From contig CACYHX010000023.1 of NCBI GenBank assembly GCA_902774365.1, positions 1-49,456 of the forward strand: DNA of 49,456 nt. Reading direction: 5' to 3'. This DNA comes from an uncultured Bacteroidia bacterium (lineage in GTDB: Bacteria > Bacteroidota > Bacteroidia > Bacteroidales > F082). Every line of letters begins with the position of its first letter. The first letter of the stretch is position 1. This document shows positions 24,763 through 33,685 of the stretch, piece after piece. The notes under the pieces were generated by a model, which saw only the letters and a program-made list of their open reading frames with translations, was not told the DNA's origin and ran no database searches. Both the position numbers and the translations under genes were made by a program.

Positions 24763-25998
24763 TTATTGCTTCACGAATTTACGGCTACAATTGACGCTGT
24801 CACAAGCAATCCGGACGAAATAGACCCCCGATGGCCATTGAGAGACATCAATAGTAAACGGGGAGGCAAAAGATTCTTCTTCGATCATTTTTCGGCCCAT
24901 ATCGTCCATGACGACACAGGTGCATGGCCCATCCATCGCTCCTTCGCTAACAGCCACTGTCACCCTATCAGTGGCGGGATTAGGATAAACCCGAAGTAAG
25001 GCTTCTTCCCGCTCAGGCACAACGGTCGGATAGTTCAGGTGCCCAAGCAAGAAGTCGCGCGTGATGTTGAAACAGGTGTCGAACTGGTCGTTCAGCTGAA
25101 AAAACGTATTGTAATAAAAGGCATGTTCCTCGCCTTCGAAAGGATAAAAAGCATAATCGGTAATGCCCATTTCGTCAAGATGGTTGGCGATAGCCTGCGA
25201 GCCGTAGACGAATGGCATGAGGCCAAACAAAGACGACGAGAAACAAAAGCCCGAATCAATGGGCACCGTGGCATCGACAGTGCCGTGGATCATGCACAAA
25301 GGCACATATTCCTCCTCGCTGATGATGTCGCAGCTGATGACCCCGCCCCAATGGGGTATAGCCCCCGCCACCTTGGGTGAGTACCCGGCATATTCCTGGT
25401 AACCCGAGCTGTGCATCGAGCCTAAGTCTGGGCTTTCCAAAGTCTCTTCTGGGCGCTCATCCTCATCCATGAAAAGCTCGCAAAGCAACGCTATGGAGCC
25501 TGCCGAGTTACCCAACAGAAACACCCTGCTTGTGTCGATTTTGTAAGTGTCGTAATGGCACTTGAAGAACCTCACCGCAGAACTGACATCTTGGGCAGCC
25601 ATGTAAGCATCACGGACGAGCCCCTTATGAGAGAGGTTCATGAACGACAGCAGACGATAGTCAATGGCCGCCGCCGCATAGCCATGTTTGGCCAACCGAG
25701 TGCAATACCCTACCATATCGCTGAAATCACGGCCACCTCCCACAAAGGAGCCGCCAAAGATGGTAATCACCAAGGGCCGCTCCGTCATGGTGTCGTCTTG
25801 TGGCTCATAGAAGTCAAAATACAAGGTGGTGGTATCGCTTTGGCCTTCCCTGACAGCGCTGCTATAAGGGACGCCTTTGACGACATTCACCTCGTCGAAG
25901 ACAGGATCGGCAAAACGCTGCCCCGACTGGGCCATAGTAACATTTGCAAACAAGCCAAACAACAAGCCAATTATGATTAAAAAACCAGTTGTTTTCAT
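24763..25998 (-). CDS. T9SS-exported alpha/beta-hydrolase (carboxylesterase-like)
   Basis: The 411-residue protein has a signal peptide (MKTTGFLIIIGLLFGLFANVTMAQ) and an alpha/beta-hydrolase domain. The oxyanion region is TIFGGSFVGGG, the nucleophile elbow is LLGNSAGSIALL (Ser near 168), the acid is likely in HGTVDATVPIDSG and the His is in EGEEHAFYY. Residues after about 330 form a T9SS type A sorting domain: LRVYPNPATDRVTV, then WPSGVYFVRI and the basic end SRKFVKQ. It should act on the cell surface or be released, hydrolysing esters of unknown kind. It is a single gene with no clear -7 box. Confidence 0.85.
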   Translation of the reverse strand: MKTTGFLIIIGLLFGLFANVTMAQSGQRFADPVFDEVNVVKGVPYSSAVREGQSDTTTLYFDFYEPQDDTMTERPLVITIFGGSFVGGGRDFSDMVGYCTRLAKHGYAAAAIDYRLLSFMNLSHKGLVRDAYMAAQDVSSAVRFFKCHYDTYKIDTSRVFLLGNSAGSIALLCELFMDEDERPEETLESPDLGSMHSSGYQEYAGYSPKVAGAIPHWGGVISCDIISEEEYVPLCMIHGTVDATVPIDSGFCFSSSLFGLMPFVYGSQAIANHLDEMGITDYAFYPFEGEEHAFYYNTFFQLNDQFDTCFNITRDFLLGHLNYPTVVPEREEALLRVYPNPATDRVTVAVSEGAMDGPCTCVVMDDMGRKMIEEESFASPFTIDVSQWPSGVYFVRIACDSVNCSRKFVKQ

Positions 25999-26091
25999 TC
26001 TATGTCATTTGCTTGAGGTTTTTTGGGTTCTGCAAAAACAGAAAAAAAACCAGAAACCCAATATGTACGTCTATTTATCTTATTCTTTCGT

Positions 26092-26496
26092 TTAATTCTG
26101 TTTTGGGTCAACTAATAGTTTTATCTTTTCAATGTATTTCTCAACTGATTCAAACAACGGCTCAACTTCTTCTTGATGCCATTCGATGAAATCATCATAA
26201 TCACCCGTCTTGCGCATGTTTTGAAGACGAGCCAAAAGCTTGGCTTCGTCCTTGGAAAGGATTCCCGTAACCACAAAGTTCTGGCCTATCATCCCAATCA
26301 CGCCTTCATGGGATTTTGCGACAATTCCATTTTGTATCAACAAGGCAGAAGAAGCATAATAAGCCGCATAATATAAACGATTGGCAGACAAAGTCCAATG
26401 GTTCATGCTTCCGCAGTCACGAGCCTCTTGCAAAGTTTCACCAGACTTCTCAAGTCGGTACTTCACCAATGCTTCTCTTTCTTCGTCCGTCAGCAC
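26092..26496 (-). CDS. HEPN-domain protein of a MNT/HEPN pair
   Basis: The 134-residue protein has the HEPN family pattern seen with nucleotidyltransferase partners: ANRLYYAAYYASSALLIQNG (about 38-57), then SHEGVIGMIGQNFV and RKTGDYDDF (about 95-103). The RX4-6H RNase motif of classical HEPN toxins is not present. The start is GTG at 26496, overlapping the MNT stop by seven bases, so translation is coupled. Pairs like this often act as toxin-antitoxin modules, but for this HEPN subgroup that is not established. Confidence 0.85.
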   Translation of the reverse strand: MLTDEEREALVKYRLEKSGETLQEARDCGSMNHWTLSANRLYYAAYYASSALLIQNGIVAKSHEGVIGMIGQNFVVTGILSKDEAKLLARLQNMRKTGDYDDFIEWHQEEVEPLFESVEKYIEKIKLLVDPKQN

Positions 26497-26813
26497 AACT
26501 CCACCCTTTCCCTCATAACGTTCTTATAAAAAGGAGTAATTTGACGCTGCTGCCATTCTCCGTATGTGTAAACCACAGGATTGATTTCCACACCGAGTGA
26601 CCAACCTAATGAAATGAACGGGAATACCCAACGGTCAAAATCCTCATTGCTCACTTTTTCACCCTCAAGAAGAATCAACAAATCCCAGTCGGAGTCGGGT
26701 CTCGCATCATCGCGTGCCTGTGAACCGAAAAGTAGCAATTTGGCATGCTCAGGAAGTATCTCCTTGCCGAGTTTCCTTATCAAATCTTCTATTTCAAGTT
26801 GCTGGGCTGACAT
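26490..26813 (-). CDS. MNT-domain minimal nucleotidyltransferase
   Basis: The 107-residue protein has the DNA polymerase beta-like signature GSQARDDARPDSDWDLLI (GS-x10-DxD, about residues 31-48), which binds metal and nucleotide. An acidic residue that could complete the site is in VEINPVV. In characterised MNT/HEPN systems this protein is the antitoxin and AMPylates its partner. It is the first gene of the pair, with a -7 box at 26836-26843, and lies divergent from cysS. Confidence 0.88.
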   Translation of the reverse strand: MSAQQLEIEDLIRKLGKEILPEHAKLLLFGSQARDDARPDSDWDLLILLEGEKVSNEDFDRWVFPFISLGWSLGVEINPVVYTYGEWQQRQITPFYKNVMRERVELC

Positions 26814-26835
26814 TTATTGTCCATTTTTCCGACTG

Positions 26836-26901
26836 CAAATATAAACATTTTTCCTTGATGCAAGGTTTTTGTCGACCTGTCGCTTTATTTTTGTACTTTT
26901 G
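26836..26901. promoter_or_regulatory. Divergent promoters of the MNT/HEPN pair and cysS
   Basis: Minus strand: TATATTTG (26843-26836), about 16 bases of leader before the MNT ATG. Plus strand: TTTG (26868-26871), 22 bases, TACTTTTG (26894-26901), then about 19 bases of leader before the cysS ATG at 26926. The two promoters share about 60 bases. Confidence 0.6.
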
Positions 26902-26925
26902 CACAAAATTCAAAATCTTATTACG

Positions 26926-28416
26926 ATGAACGGCACTTTATATATCTACAACAGCCTTTCGCGCTGCAAACAGCCTTTCAAACCCCTGAACGCCCCGCAT
27001 GTGGGCATGTACGTCTGCGGCCCCACCGTCTACGGCGACGCACACCTGGGTCACGCCCGTCCCGCCATCACATTCGACTTGGTATTCAGGTATTTGCAAC
27101 ATCTCGGCTATAAAGTCCGCTATGTGCGCAACATCACCGACGTGGGTCACCTGGAGCACGACGCCGACGAAGGCGAGGACAAAATCGCCAAGAAAGCCCG
27201 CCTCGAGAACCTCGAGCCGATGGAGGTGGCGCAATACTACACCAACCGCTACCACGCCGCCATGGACAAGCTGAACGTGCTGCGCCCATCCATCGAGCCT
27301 CACGCCTCAGGCCACATCATCGAGCAAATCGCCATGGTGCAGAAGATCCTCGACCACGGCTATGCCTACGTGGAGAACGGATCGGTGTATTTCGACATCG
27401 AGAAATACAATAAGGAGCACCCCTACGGCATCCTCTCGGGTCGCAACTTCGAGGAGATGCTCAACACCACGCGCGAGCTGAGTGGCCAAGAGGAGAAGCA
27501 CAACCCCGTCGACTTCGCCCTGTGGAAGAAGGCCGAACCCAAGCACATCATGCGCTGGCCTTCGCCTTGGAGCGACGGCTTCCCGGGCTGGCACATGGAG
27601 TGCTCGGCCATGGGCTGCAAGTACCTCGGCGAGACCTTCGACATCCACGGCGGCGGCATGGACCTCATGTTCCCGCACCACGAGTCGGAAATTGCACAGA
27701 GCGTGGCCGCCAACGGCAAACAGCCCGTCACTTATTGGATGCACAACAACATGATCACCATCGGCGGACAGAAGATGGGCAAGTCGCTGGGCAACTTCAT
27801 CACCCTCGACGAGTTCTTCAACGGCAGCCACATCAACGCCAAGGGCGAGGAGATGATTGCGCAGCCTTACAGCCCCATGACCATCCGCTTCTTCATCCTG
27901 CAAGCCCACTACCGCAGCACCTTGGACTTCAGCAATGAAGCCCTGCAAGCCGCCGAGAAGGGATACAACCGCTTGATGGAAGCCGTGAAAGCCGCCAAGG
28001 GTCTGAAAGCCACCAAAGGTGCCGCCAGCCTTGACATCCAGAAGATCGTCGATGCCTGCTACGACGCCATGAACGACGACTTCAATAGCCCCATCGTCAT
28101 CGCCAACCTCTTCGAGGCCGTGCGCATCGTCAACACCGTGAAGGACGGCAAGGCACAAATCAACGCCGAGGAGCTGGCGCTGCTCAACAAGCTGTTCCAA
28201 GACTTCGTCTTCGACATCTTGGGCTTGGTGGAAAGCAACGCCTCCGACGGCAGCGGTGCCCTCGTCGACGGCCTCATGCAGACCATCATCGACATCCGCA
28301 AGGCAGCACGCGCCAACAAGGACTGGGCTACCAGCGACAAGATCCGCGACGAACTCGCCAAGCTTCACATCACCTTGAAGGACGGCAAGGAAGGCACCAG
28401 CTGGATTATGGAATAA
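26926..28416 (+). CDS. cysS: Cysteinyl-tRNA synthetase
   Basis: CysS charges tRNA-Cys in the cytoplasm. The 496-residue class I synthetase has the zinc/HIGH region [16 protein letters not shown] (about 28-43; HLGH replaces HIGH), further zinc ligands in [14 protein letters not shown] and HHESEIAQS, and the KMSKS-type loop QKMGKSLGN (about 282-290). The C-terminal domain has the usual [20 protein letters not shown] chose the ATG at 26926 because the -7 box lies at 26894-26901, inside any longer frame. A patatin-like gene follows after 35 bases. Confidence 0.96.
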   Translation: MNGTLYIYNSLSRCKQPFKPLNAPHVGMYVCGPTVYGDAHLGHARPAITFDLVFRYLQHLGYKVRYVRNITDVGHLEHDADEGEDKIAKKARLENLEPMEVAQYYTNRYHAAMDKLNVLRPSIEPHASGHIIEQIAMVQKILDHGYAYVENGSVYFDIEKYNKEHPYGILSGRNFEEMLNTTRELSGQEEKHNPVDFALWKKAEPKHIMRWPSPWSDGFPGWHMECSAMGCKYLGETFDIHGGGMDLMFPHHESEIAQSVAANGKQPVTYWMHNNMITIGGQKMGKSLGNFITLDEFFNGSHINAKGEEMIAQPYSPMTIRFFILQAHYRSTLDFSNEALQAAEKGYNRLMEAVKAAKGLKATKGAASLDIQKIVDACYDAMNDDFNSPIVIANLFEAVRIVNTVKDGKAQINAEELALLNKLFQDFVFDILGLVESNASDGSGALVDGLMQTIIDIRKAARANKDWATSDKIRDELAKLHITLKDGKEGTSWIME

Positions 28417-28451
28417 TTCAACTTCACACTAACTACTAAAACCAACATGTC

Positions 28452-29561
28452 ATGAACGGAGAAGTCAAAACCATCAAAATCGTAAGAAAGAACATTAACC
28501 TTCCTTCCAACAACAAATACCACTTCAAGAACCTCGTCTTCGAAGGCGGCGGTGTCAAAGGCATTGCCTACGTGGGCGCCCTTGAGGTGCTTGAAAAAGA
28601 AGGCATCCTCGGCAGCATAGAACGCGTGGCAGGCACCTCGGCGGGAGCCATGGTAGCCGTCCTCGTCGCCTTGGGCTATACCGCCAAAGAAATCAGCGAA
28701 GTCCTTTGGGACATCAACTTCAAGAACTTCATGGACAGCTCTTGGGGTATTGTGCGCGACATCAACCGTCTCGTCAACGACTATGGTTGGTACAAAGGCG
28801 ACTACTTCCGTAACCTTATGGCTGGCTATATCGAGAGAAAGACCAACAACGGTGAAATCACCTTCAAGGAGCTGGCCAAAAACAAGCAATTCAGAGAGTT
28901 GCACCTGCTTGGCGCCGACCTCACGACAGGCTACTCCAAGGTGTTCAACGCCGAAAAAACGCCCAACGTGAAAGTCGCCGATGCCGCTCGCATCTCCATG
29001 TCGATTCCGCTGTTTTTCGCCGCCGTAAAAGGCGTTGAAGGCGATGATCACGTCTACGTCGACGGTGGATTGCTGAACAACTATGCCATCAAGACCTTCG
29101 ACCGCATGACCTTCGTCGACGACGAGGCCAATGCCCGCCGGACTTCCTATTACGAGAAAATCAACGAAAGGATCAAACAGATGACTCCTCCAAGGATGGG
29201 AGACAGAGGCAATGTCATCAACGAGTACGTCTACAACAAGGAGACCTTGGGATTCCGCCTCGATGGCAAAGACGAAATCGATATATACCTCAACCCCAAT
29301 GCCCAGCCGCCAGAGAAGGAAATCAAGAGCCTGTTCACCTACACCAAGGCCTTGGTCACCACGCTCATCGACTTCCAAAACAACGTGCACCTGCACAGCG
29401 ACGACTGGCAGCGCACCATCTACATCAACACCTTTGGCGTGGAAGCCACCGACTTCGACATCACTGACGCGAAGAAAAATCAACTTGTTGAAGCCGGACG
29501 TGGCTTCACACAAGACTACCTTGATTGGTACAACAACGACGAAGCGAAAGCCAACAAGTAA
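28452..29561 (+). CDS. Patatin-like phospholipase
   Basis: The 369-residue protein has the patatin elements in order: the oxyanion loop FEGGGVKGIAYVGAL (about 30-44), the nucleophile elbow GTSAGAM (Ser near 65) and the catalytic Asp in VYVDGGLLNNYA (about 197-208). It should hydrolyse acyl esters of lipids. No signal peptide is visible, so the enzyme is cytoplasmic or exported by another route. It starts 35 bases after cysS and ends five bases before the PagL-like gene, so these three probably share a transcript. Confidence 0.9.
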   Translation: MNGEVKTIKIVRKNINLPSNNKYHFKNLVFEGGGVKGIAYVGALEVLEKEGILGSIERVAGTSAGAMVAVLVALGYTAKEISEVLWDINFKNFMDSSWGIVRDINRLVNDYGWYKGDYFRNLMAGYIERKTNNGEITFKELAKNKQFRELHLLGADLTTGYSKVFNAEKTPNVKVADAARISMSIPLFFAAVKGVEGDDHVYVDGGLLNNYAIKTFDRMTFVDDEANARRTSYYEKINERIKQMTPPRMGDRGNVINEYVYNKETLGFRLDGKDEIDIYLNPNAQPPEKEIKSLFTYTKALVTTLIDFQNNVHLHSDDWQRTIYINTFGVEATDFDITDAKKNQLVEAGRGFTQDYLDWYNNDEAKANK

Positions 29562-29566
29562 CCTAA

Positions 29567-30937
29567 ATGAAACACTGCAGTATTTTTAAAAGCATCGCTT
29601 TTTTTGCTTTTACATTTCTTCTTTTTTCATCCCATTCCGTTTGGGCACAGGACCAGAAGATTTTCACCTTCGACAACCGTACCTTCTTTGAAGTAGACGG
29701 CCGCTTGGGCAAGTATTTCCCCTTCGAGGAACGCCATGCCTACATGAAGTCGCTGCCGCAATATGGTGTCGACCTACGCATCGGGCGTCAGACCGACGGT
29801 CGCCTGAAATGGGAGCGCGACTTCAACTATCTCTCCTACGGCGCCTTCTTGCGCTTCGAGAAGAACAACGTCGACAGCATCCAGTTCAAATACCGCGACG
29901 AAAACGGCTATGAACGCGAGACCTACCATCGCTCACTCGGCGACTGCTACTCTCTAGGTGGCTTCATCAACGGGCATTTCTACCGTGGCAAATATTGGTC
30001 GCTCGACTACGACATCATGGGTGGCTTCTCGTTTTGGACCAAACACGGCGACGAGTTCATCGGCTCCGTGGCCAATGTACACCTCGCCATCGATGTCGGT
30101 CCGACCTTTATGATCGAGGACAATTTCGACATCACGCTGCGTTACCAGTTCTCACACTCCTCCAATGCGGCACTCAGGCTGCCTAACTGCGGCATCAACG
30201 TGTTCAGCTGGGTGGTGGGACTGCGCTACCATCCTTTGGGTCGTCCCGAACTCGTCCCCAAGGAAAAGCCGCGCCCGAAGTTTGAAAAGAGCACCTCCAT
30301 CTTCGCCACCGAGTCGGTGGGCCTCTTGCAGACCAACGAGTGGATGCGTAGCTACCAAACCGCAGACGGTACCATGGTCAGCGACCTGCCCAACGAACGT
30401 CCCTATTACTTCGCCAATGTCATACAACTCGGTGTGCACCGTCAGTTCCATCCCAAGTTCAGCTACGACGTGTGCTTGGACTTCGGCTGGACAGGCGAGA
30501 CCAAACGCATGTATGAGAAAGCGCATCAGATGTATAACGACGGCCACGAATACTTCTCTGGCGACGATGCCATCCCGTTGATGGAATACAGCTTCGCCCG
30601 CGGGCTGCATCTGGCGCCCTCGGTAATGTTCGAGGTCAACTTCAACCGCTTCGCCTTCTGCATTGGCGGCGGCTATTACCTCTGGCATGGCATCTATTAT
30701 GGCACCGGCCAAAAGAAGACTTGGGGCTTGGCCGAGTCATCTGAAAGCAAGTTTGAAGACACCTACCTCCCACCCTGCTACCGTACTTTCTACGAACGTT
30801 TGGGATTCAAGTATTACTTGGGCAAGAACCGCAACATGTTCGTCGGCTCATTCATGAAGGTGCATGAGGCCGTCATCGACTATGCCGAGTTCACCTTCGG
30901 CATCAACCTGTATAGCTGGAAGGACAAAAAGAAATAG
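29567..30937 (+). CDS. PagL-like outer-membrane beta-barrel (lipid A deacylase-like)
   Basis: The 456-residue protein has a signal peptide (SIAFFAFTFLLFSSHSVWAQ) and alternating beta-strands ending in an aromatic-rich strand. About residues 185-215 (YQFSHSSNAALRLPNCGIN) match the His-x-Ser-Asn active-site segment of PagL-type lipid A 3-O-deacylases / acyloxyacyl hydrolases. The catalytic Glu of PagL is not evident at its usual place. It is longer than PagL (about 170 residues), with a second barrel-like half of unknown role. It follows the patatin-like gene after five bases, so a shared role in envelope lipid turnover is plausible. Confidence 0.7.
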   Translation: MKHCSIFKSIAFFAFTFLLFSSHSVWAQDQKIFTFDNRTFFEVDGRLGKYFPFEERHAYMKSLPQYGVDLRIGRQTDGRLKWERDFNYLSYGAFLRFEKNNVDSIQFKYRDENGYERETYHRSLGDCYSLGGFINGHFYRGKYWSLDYDIMGGFSFWTKHGDEFIGSVANVHLAIDVGPTFMIEDNFDITLRYQFSHSSNAALRLPNCGINVFSWVVGLRYHPLGRPELVPKEKPRPKFEKSTSIFATESVGLLQTNEWMRSYQTADGTMVSDLPNERPYYFANVIQLGVHRQFHPKFSYDVCLDFGWTGETKRMYEKAHQMYNDGHEYFSGDDAIPLMEYSFARGLHLAPSVMFEVNFNRFAFCIGGGYYLWHGIYYGTGQKKTWGLAESSESKFEDTYLPPCYRTFYERLGFKYYLGKNRNMFVGSFMKVHEAVIDYAEFTFGINLYSWKDKKK

Positions 30938-31027
30938 CCCATAGGTTCACTCGCCTTATGAAGGCATAGATACGCTCACCTTTCAGGTTCGGTATGACAT
31001 GCCTTCATAAGGCTCGGAAGGGCTATT
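30933..31027. terminator. Bidirectional terminator of two convergent genes
   Basis: The outer arms AATAGCCC (30933-30940) and GGGCTATT (31020-31027) overlap both stop codons. The inner arms GCCTTATGAAGGCAT (30953-30967) and ATGCCTTCATAAGGC (30999-31013) are perfect 15-base inverted repeats. T runs are weak, so it may act as an RNA-end stabiliser as well as a terminator. Confidence 0.7.
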
Positions 31028-31439
31028 CGCCGAAGTCGACCTCCTTCACGAGGTGGCCCTGCTCGTCGTAGAACTTCCACAAGCCGCAGTGCTTGCCGTT
31101 CTTGTAGCTGCCTTCCTCGTATTTATTGCCGTTGGAATAGAATACCTGAGCGGGGCCCGTACGCTTATCGTCTTCAAAAAAGCCGTGGCTCTGCACACGA
31201 CCGTCGATGAAATAGGCCGTCCACTCCCCTTCCATCTTGCCGTCTTTCATGCCGCCTTCCATCTTCACCTGGCCGTTTTCGTAGTATTCGGTCTCCTTCA
31301 CGCACTTGTCGTGTTTGTCGAAATACTGCACCACACGGACTTGACCGTTCGGGTATTTGGAGACTACTCTTTCGTCAAGCTGGGCGGAACATGAAGCCAA
31401 CAGCAACATGGAGCTCAAAATCAGGAATATCTTTTTCAT
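31023..31439 (-). CDS. MORN-type repeat lipoprotein
   Basis: The 138-residue protein has a lipoprotein signal (MKKIFLILSSMLLLASC, lipidated Cys17) and short repeats of the YwqK/MORN type: YPNGQVRVVQYF, YENGQVKMEGGMKDGKMEGEW, FIDGRVQSHGFFEDDKRTG, YSNGNKYEEGSYKNGKHCG and YDEQGHLVKEV. The function of these surface or periplasmic repeats is not known. It lies 12 bases after pyrC on the same strand and probably shares its transcript. Confidence 0.85.
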   Translation of the reverse strand: MKKIFLILSSMLLLASCSAQLDERVVSKYPNGQVRVVQYFDKHDKCVKETEYYENGQVKMEGGMKDGKMEGEWTAYFIDGRVQSHGFFEDDKRTGPAQVFYSNGNKYEEGSYKNGKHCGLWKFYDEQGHLVKEVDFGE

Positions 31440-31451
31440 GGTTGTATCTTT

Positions 31452-32804
31452 TTATCGGTTAAACACTAGTCTTTCGCCTTTGTTTTCTTCGTGGAACATG
31501 CCGTTTTCAAACACCAGGTTGCCGTTCACGAAGGTATGGGTCACGCGGCAATGCGATTCCATGCCGTCGTAAGGCGTCCAACCGCATTTTGAGTATTCTT
31601 CCTTGCCCGAAATCACATGGTCCCCATTCATGTCGACCAAAGCCAGGTCAGCGTGATAGCCTTCGCGTATGAAGCCACGGCGGTCGACCTGATAGAGGAT
31701 GGCGGGGTTGTGGCACATCAGCTGCACCAAGAGCGGCAAGTCGTCGGGCAGCACGTTGGCCATCACCTGCAACGAATGTTGTATGGACGGGAAGCCTGAC
31801 TTGCTCGTGAAGTAATCGTCGGTCATCTTTTCCTCAAGGAGATGCGGCGCATGGTCGGTGCCGATGGTGTCGATCTGTCCGTTGCGAATGGCTTGCAGCA
31901 AGGCTTCCCTGTCGCGGTGCGACTTGATAGCGGGGTTGCACTTGATGGCGAAGCTCTTTGCCTCATAGTCGTGGGCATCGAACCAAAGGTAATGCGGGCA
32001 GGTCTCCGCCGTGATTCTTTTCTCCGCCAACGGGATGTCGTTCCTGAACAGCGACAGCTCCTTCTGGGTGGAGATGTGCAGCACATGCAGCCTCGCCCCG
32101 AACTTCTCAGCCATGTCGACTGCCTTCGACGAGGACTTGTAACAGGCTTCGGTGGTGCGAATGAAGGGATGGATGCTGGCGTCGAGGATGACTTCGCCCT
32201 TCGAGGCCAAGTCCTTGCTGCACACCGTGTTTTCATGTATGGTCTGCTCGTCCTCGCAATGCACGGCCACCAGGCAAGGCGACTCACGGAACAGGCGCAC
32301 CAAGGTCTCGTTCTTGTCGACAAGCATGTTGCCCGTGCTGGAACCCATGAACAACTTGATGCCGCACACCTTCCTGGGGTCGGTCTTCACGACTTCGGCA
32401 AGGTTGTCGTTGGTAGCGCCCAGATAGAAGGAATAGTTGGCCAGCGACTTCTCGGCGGCGAGGTCGAACTTCTGTTGCAGCAGCGCTTGCGTGGTGGTCT
32501 GCGGGTTGGTGTTGGGCATGTCCATGAACGAGGTCACGCCGCCAGCCACAGCAGCACGGCTCTCGGTGTAGATGTCGGCCTTATGCGTCAGGCCTGGCTC
32601 ACGGAAATGCACATGTTCGTCGATGATGCCGGGGATGAGGTATTTCCCCGTGGCGTCGATGACTTGATCAACCGGCCCTTCGACGGGCTCAGGGGCCTGG
32701 CCCTCGCGTACAATCTTTTCAATCTTGCCTTCCGAAACGAAAACACTTGCCACGAAGGTCTGGCCTTCGTTGACAAGTGTCGCATTTTTGATATAGTAGT
32801 TCAT
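31452..32804 (-). CDS. pyrC: Dihydroorotase
   Basis: This zinc enzyme closes carbamoyl aspartate to dihydroorotate in pyrimidine synthesis. The 450-residue sequence has the metal-binding DEHVHFREPGLTHKADI (about 62-78), DMPNTNPQT, the lysine segment GIKLFMGSSTG, and IGTDHAPHLLEEK. I chose the ATG at 32804, which overlaps the stop of the glycosyltransferase (TAATG); longer frames run into that gene. Residues 37-44 (APEPVEGP) are coded by a dispersed repeat inserted in frame near the N-terminus, before the metal site. The rest is normal, so the enzyme is likely active. Confidence 0.93.
   Translation of the reverse strand: MNYYIKNATLVNEGQTFVASVFVSEGKIEKIVREGQAPEPVEGPVDQVIDATGKYLIPGIIDEHVHFREPGLTHKADIYTESRAAVAGGVTSFMDMPNTNPQTTTQALLQQKFDLAAEKSLANYSFYLGATNDNLAEVVKTDPRKVCGIKLFMGSSTGNMLVDKNETLVRLFRESPCLVAVHCEDEQTIHENTVCSKDLASKGEVILDASIHPFIRTTEACYKSSSKAVDMAEKFGARLHVLHISTQKELSLFRNDIPLAEKRITAETCPHYLWFDAHDYEAKSFAIKCNPAIKSHRDREALLQAIRNGQIDTIGTDHAPHLLEEKMTDDYFTSKSGFPSIQHSLQVMANVLPDDLPLLVQLMCHNPAILYQVDRRGFIREGYHADLALVDMNGDHVISGKEEYSKCGWTPYDGMESHCRVTHTFVNGNLVFENGMFHEENKGERLVFNR
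32673..32698. repeat. Dispersed CCCTTCGAC-type repeat inside pyrC
   Basis: The sequence GGCCCTTCGACGGGCTCAGG and its flank match the family at 8474, 39898 and 43448. On the minus strand it encodes APEPVEGP in the pyrC frame. Confidence 0.85.
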
Positions 32805-33541
32805 TAGCCTTTCTTTGGTTTGATTTTTCCTGTCACGCCTCGCCAGCGCAGATTCAGCACGCCAAACACGGCCTCGCGGAAGATGCCCTTGCTCATCTTC
32901 GACTGTCCTTCGCGGCGGTCGGTAAAGATAATCGGCACCTCTTCGATCTTGAAGCCGAGCTTCCAGGCGGTGTATTTCATCTCGATTTGGAAGGCATAAC
33001 CCACGAACTTGATACGGTCGAGGTCGATGGTCTCGAGCACGCGGCGCGTGTAGCACACGAAGCCTGCCGTGGTGTCGCGCACCTGCATACGCGTGACAAA
33101 ACGCACGTAGGCCGAGGCATAATACGACATCAGCACGCGGCCCATGGGCCAGTTCACCACGTTGACGCCGGTCTTGTAGCGCGAGCCTACGGCGAGGTCG
33201 GCGCCATTGGCGCAGGCGTCGTGGAGGCGGGCCAGGTCGTCGGGGTTGTGCGAGAAGTCGGCATCCATCTCGAAGACATACTGGTAGTTGCGTTCCAAGG
33301 CCCACTTGAAGCCGGTGATATATGCCGTGCCGAGGCCCAACTTACCCGCCCTCTGAATCATAAACAGGCGGTCGCTGAACTCCGTCATCAGCGTCTTCAC
33401 GATGTCGGCGGTGCCGTCGGGGCTGTTGTCGTCGATGATGAGGATATCGAAAGCCATGGGCAGGTTGAACACATAGCGGATAATCTTCTCGATGTTCTCC
33501 TTCTCCTTATAAGTCGGGATGATGACCAAATTCTCTGACAT
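32804..33541 (-). CDS. Polyprenol-phosphate mannosyltransferase-like glycosyltransferase
   Basis: The 245-residue GT2-family enzyme resembles dolichol-phosphate mannose synthase: VIIPTYKEKENIEKII at the start, IIDDNSPDGTADIV, the DxD-type metal site FEMDADFSHNPDDL (about 90-103), and the acceptor-side TTAGFVCYTRRVLE and FTDRREGQSKMSKGI. It should transfer a sugar (mannose or glucose) to a polyprenol phosphate at the inner membrane. No membrane segment is present, as in single-domain DPMs. It is the first gene of a unit with pyrC and the MORN lipoprotein. Confidence 0.88.
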   Translation of the reverse strand: MSENLVIIPTYKEKENIEKIIRYVFNLPMAFDILIIDDNSPDGTADIVKTLMTEFSDRLFMIQRAGKLGLGTAYITGFKWALERNYQYVFEMDADFSHNPDDLARLHDACANGADLAVGSRYKTGVNVVNWPMGRVLMSYYASAYVRFVTRMQVRDTTAGFVCYTRRVLETIDLDRIKFVGYAFQIEMKYTAWKLGFKIEEVPIIFTDRREGQSKMSKGIFREAVFGVLNLRWRGVTGKIKPKKG

Positions 33542-33567
33542 ACCAAATTCTTTTTCCGTTCAACGTG

Positions 33568-33599
33568 CAAAGATAAGGGAAAATTGCATATCGGCGCAA
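33568..33599 (-). promoter_or_regulatory. Promoter of the glycosyltransferase-pyrC unit
   Basis: On the minus strand CTTG (33600-33597), 21 bases, then TATCTTTG (33575-33568). The leader is about 20 bases. Confidence 0.6.
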
Positions 33600-33609
33600 G
33601 AGGGCACAA

Positions 33610-33664
33610 AAAAAGCCTGCGACTTCCCCCTCCCTGAGGGGGCAGGGGGAGTAGCAGGCTTTTC
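33610..33664 (-). terminator. Intrinsic terminator carrying a G/C-rich repeat in its loop
   Basis: The outer stem AAAAGCCTGC / GCAGGCTTTT (33611-33620 and 33654-33663) is followed by a T run on the minus strand, so it ends the lipoprotein transcript. The loop holds CTTCCCCCTCCCTGAGGGGG and CAGGGGGAG, the same repeat family as 48438-48465 in the GH20 gene. Confidence 0.8.
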
Positions 33665-33685
33665 GAGTTTCAAGAAAAGGAATGT

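Noticed and set aside
32805-33305. N-terminal extension of the pyrC frame
   Set aside because: It is the wrong frame of the glycosyltransferase gene; PyrC begins at 32804.
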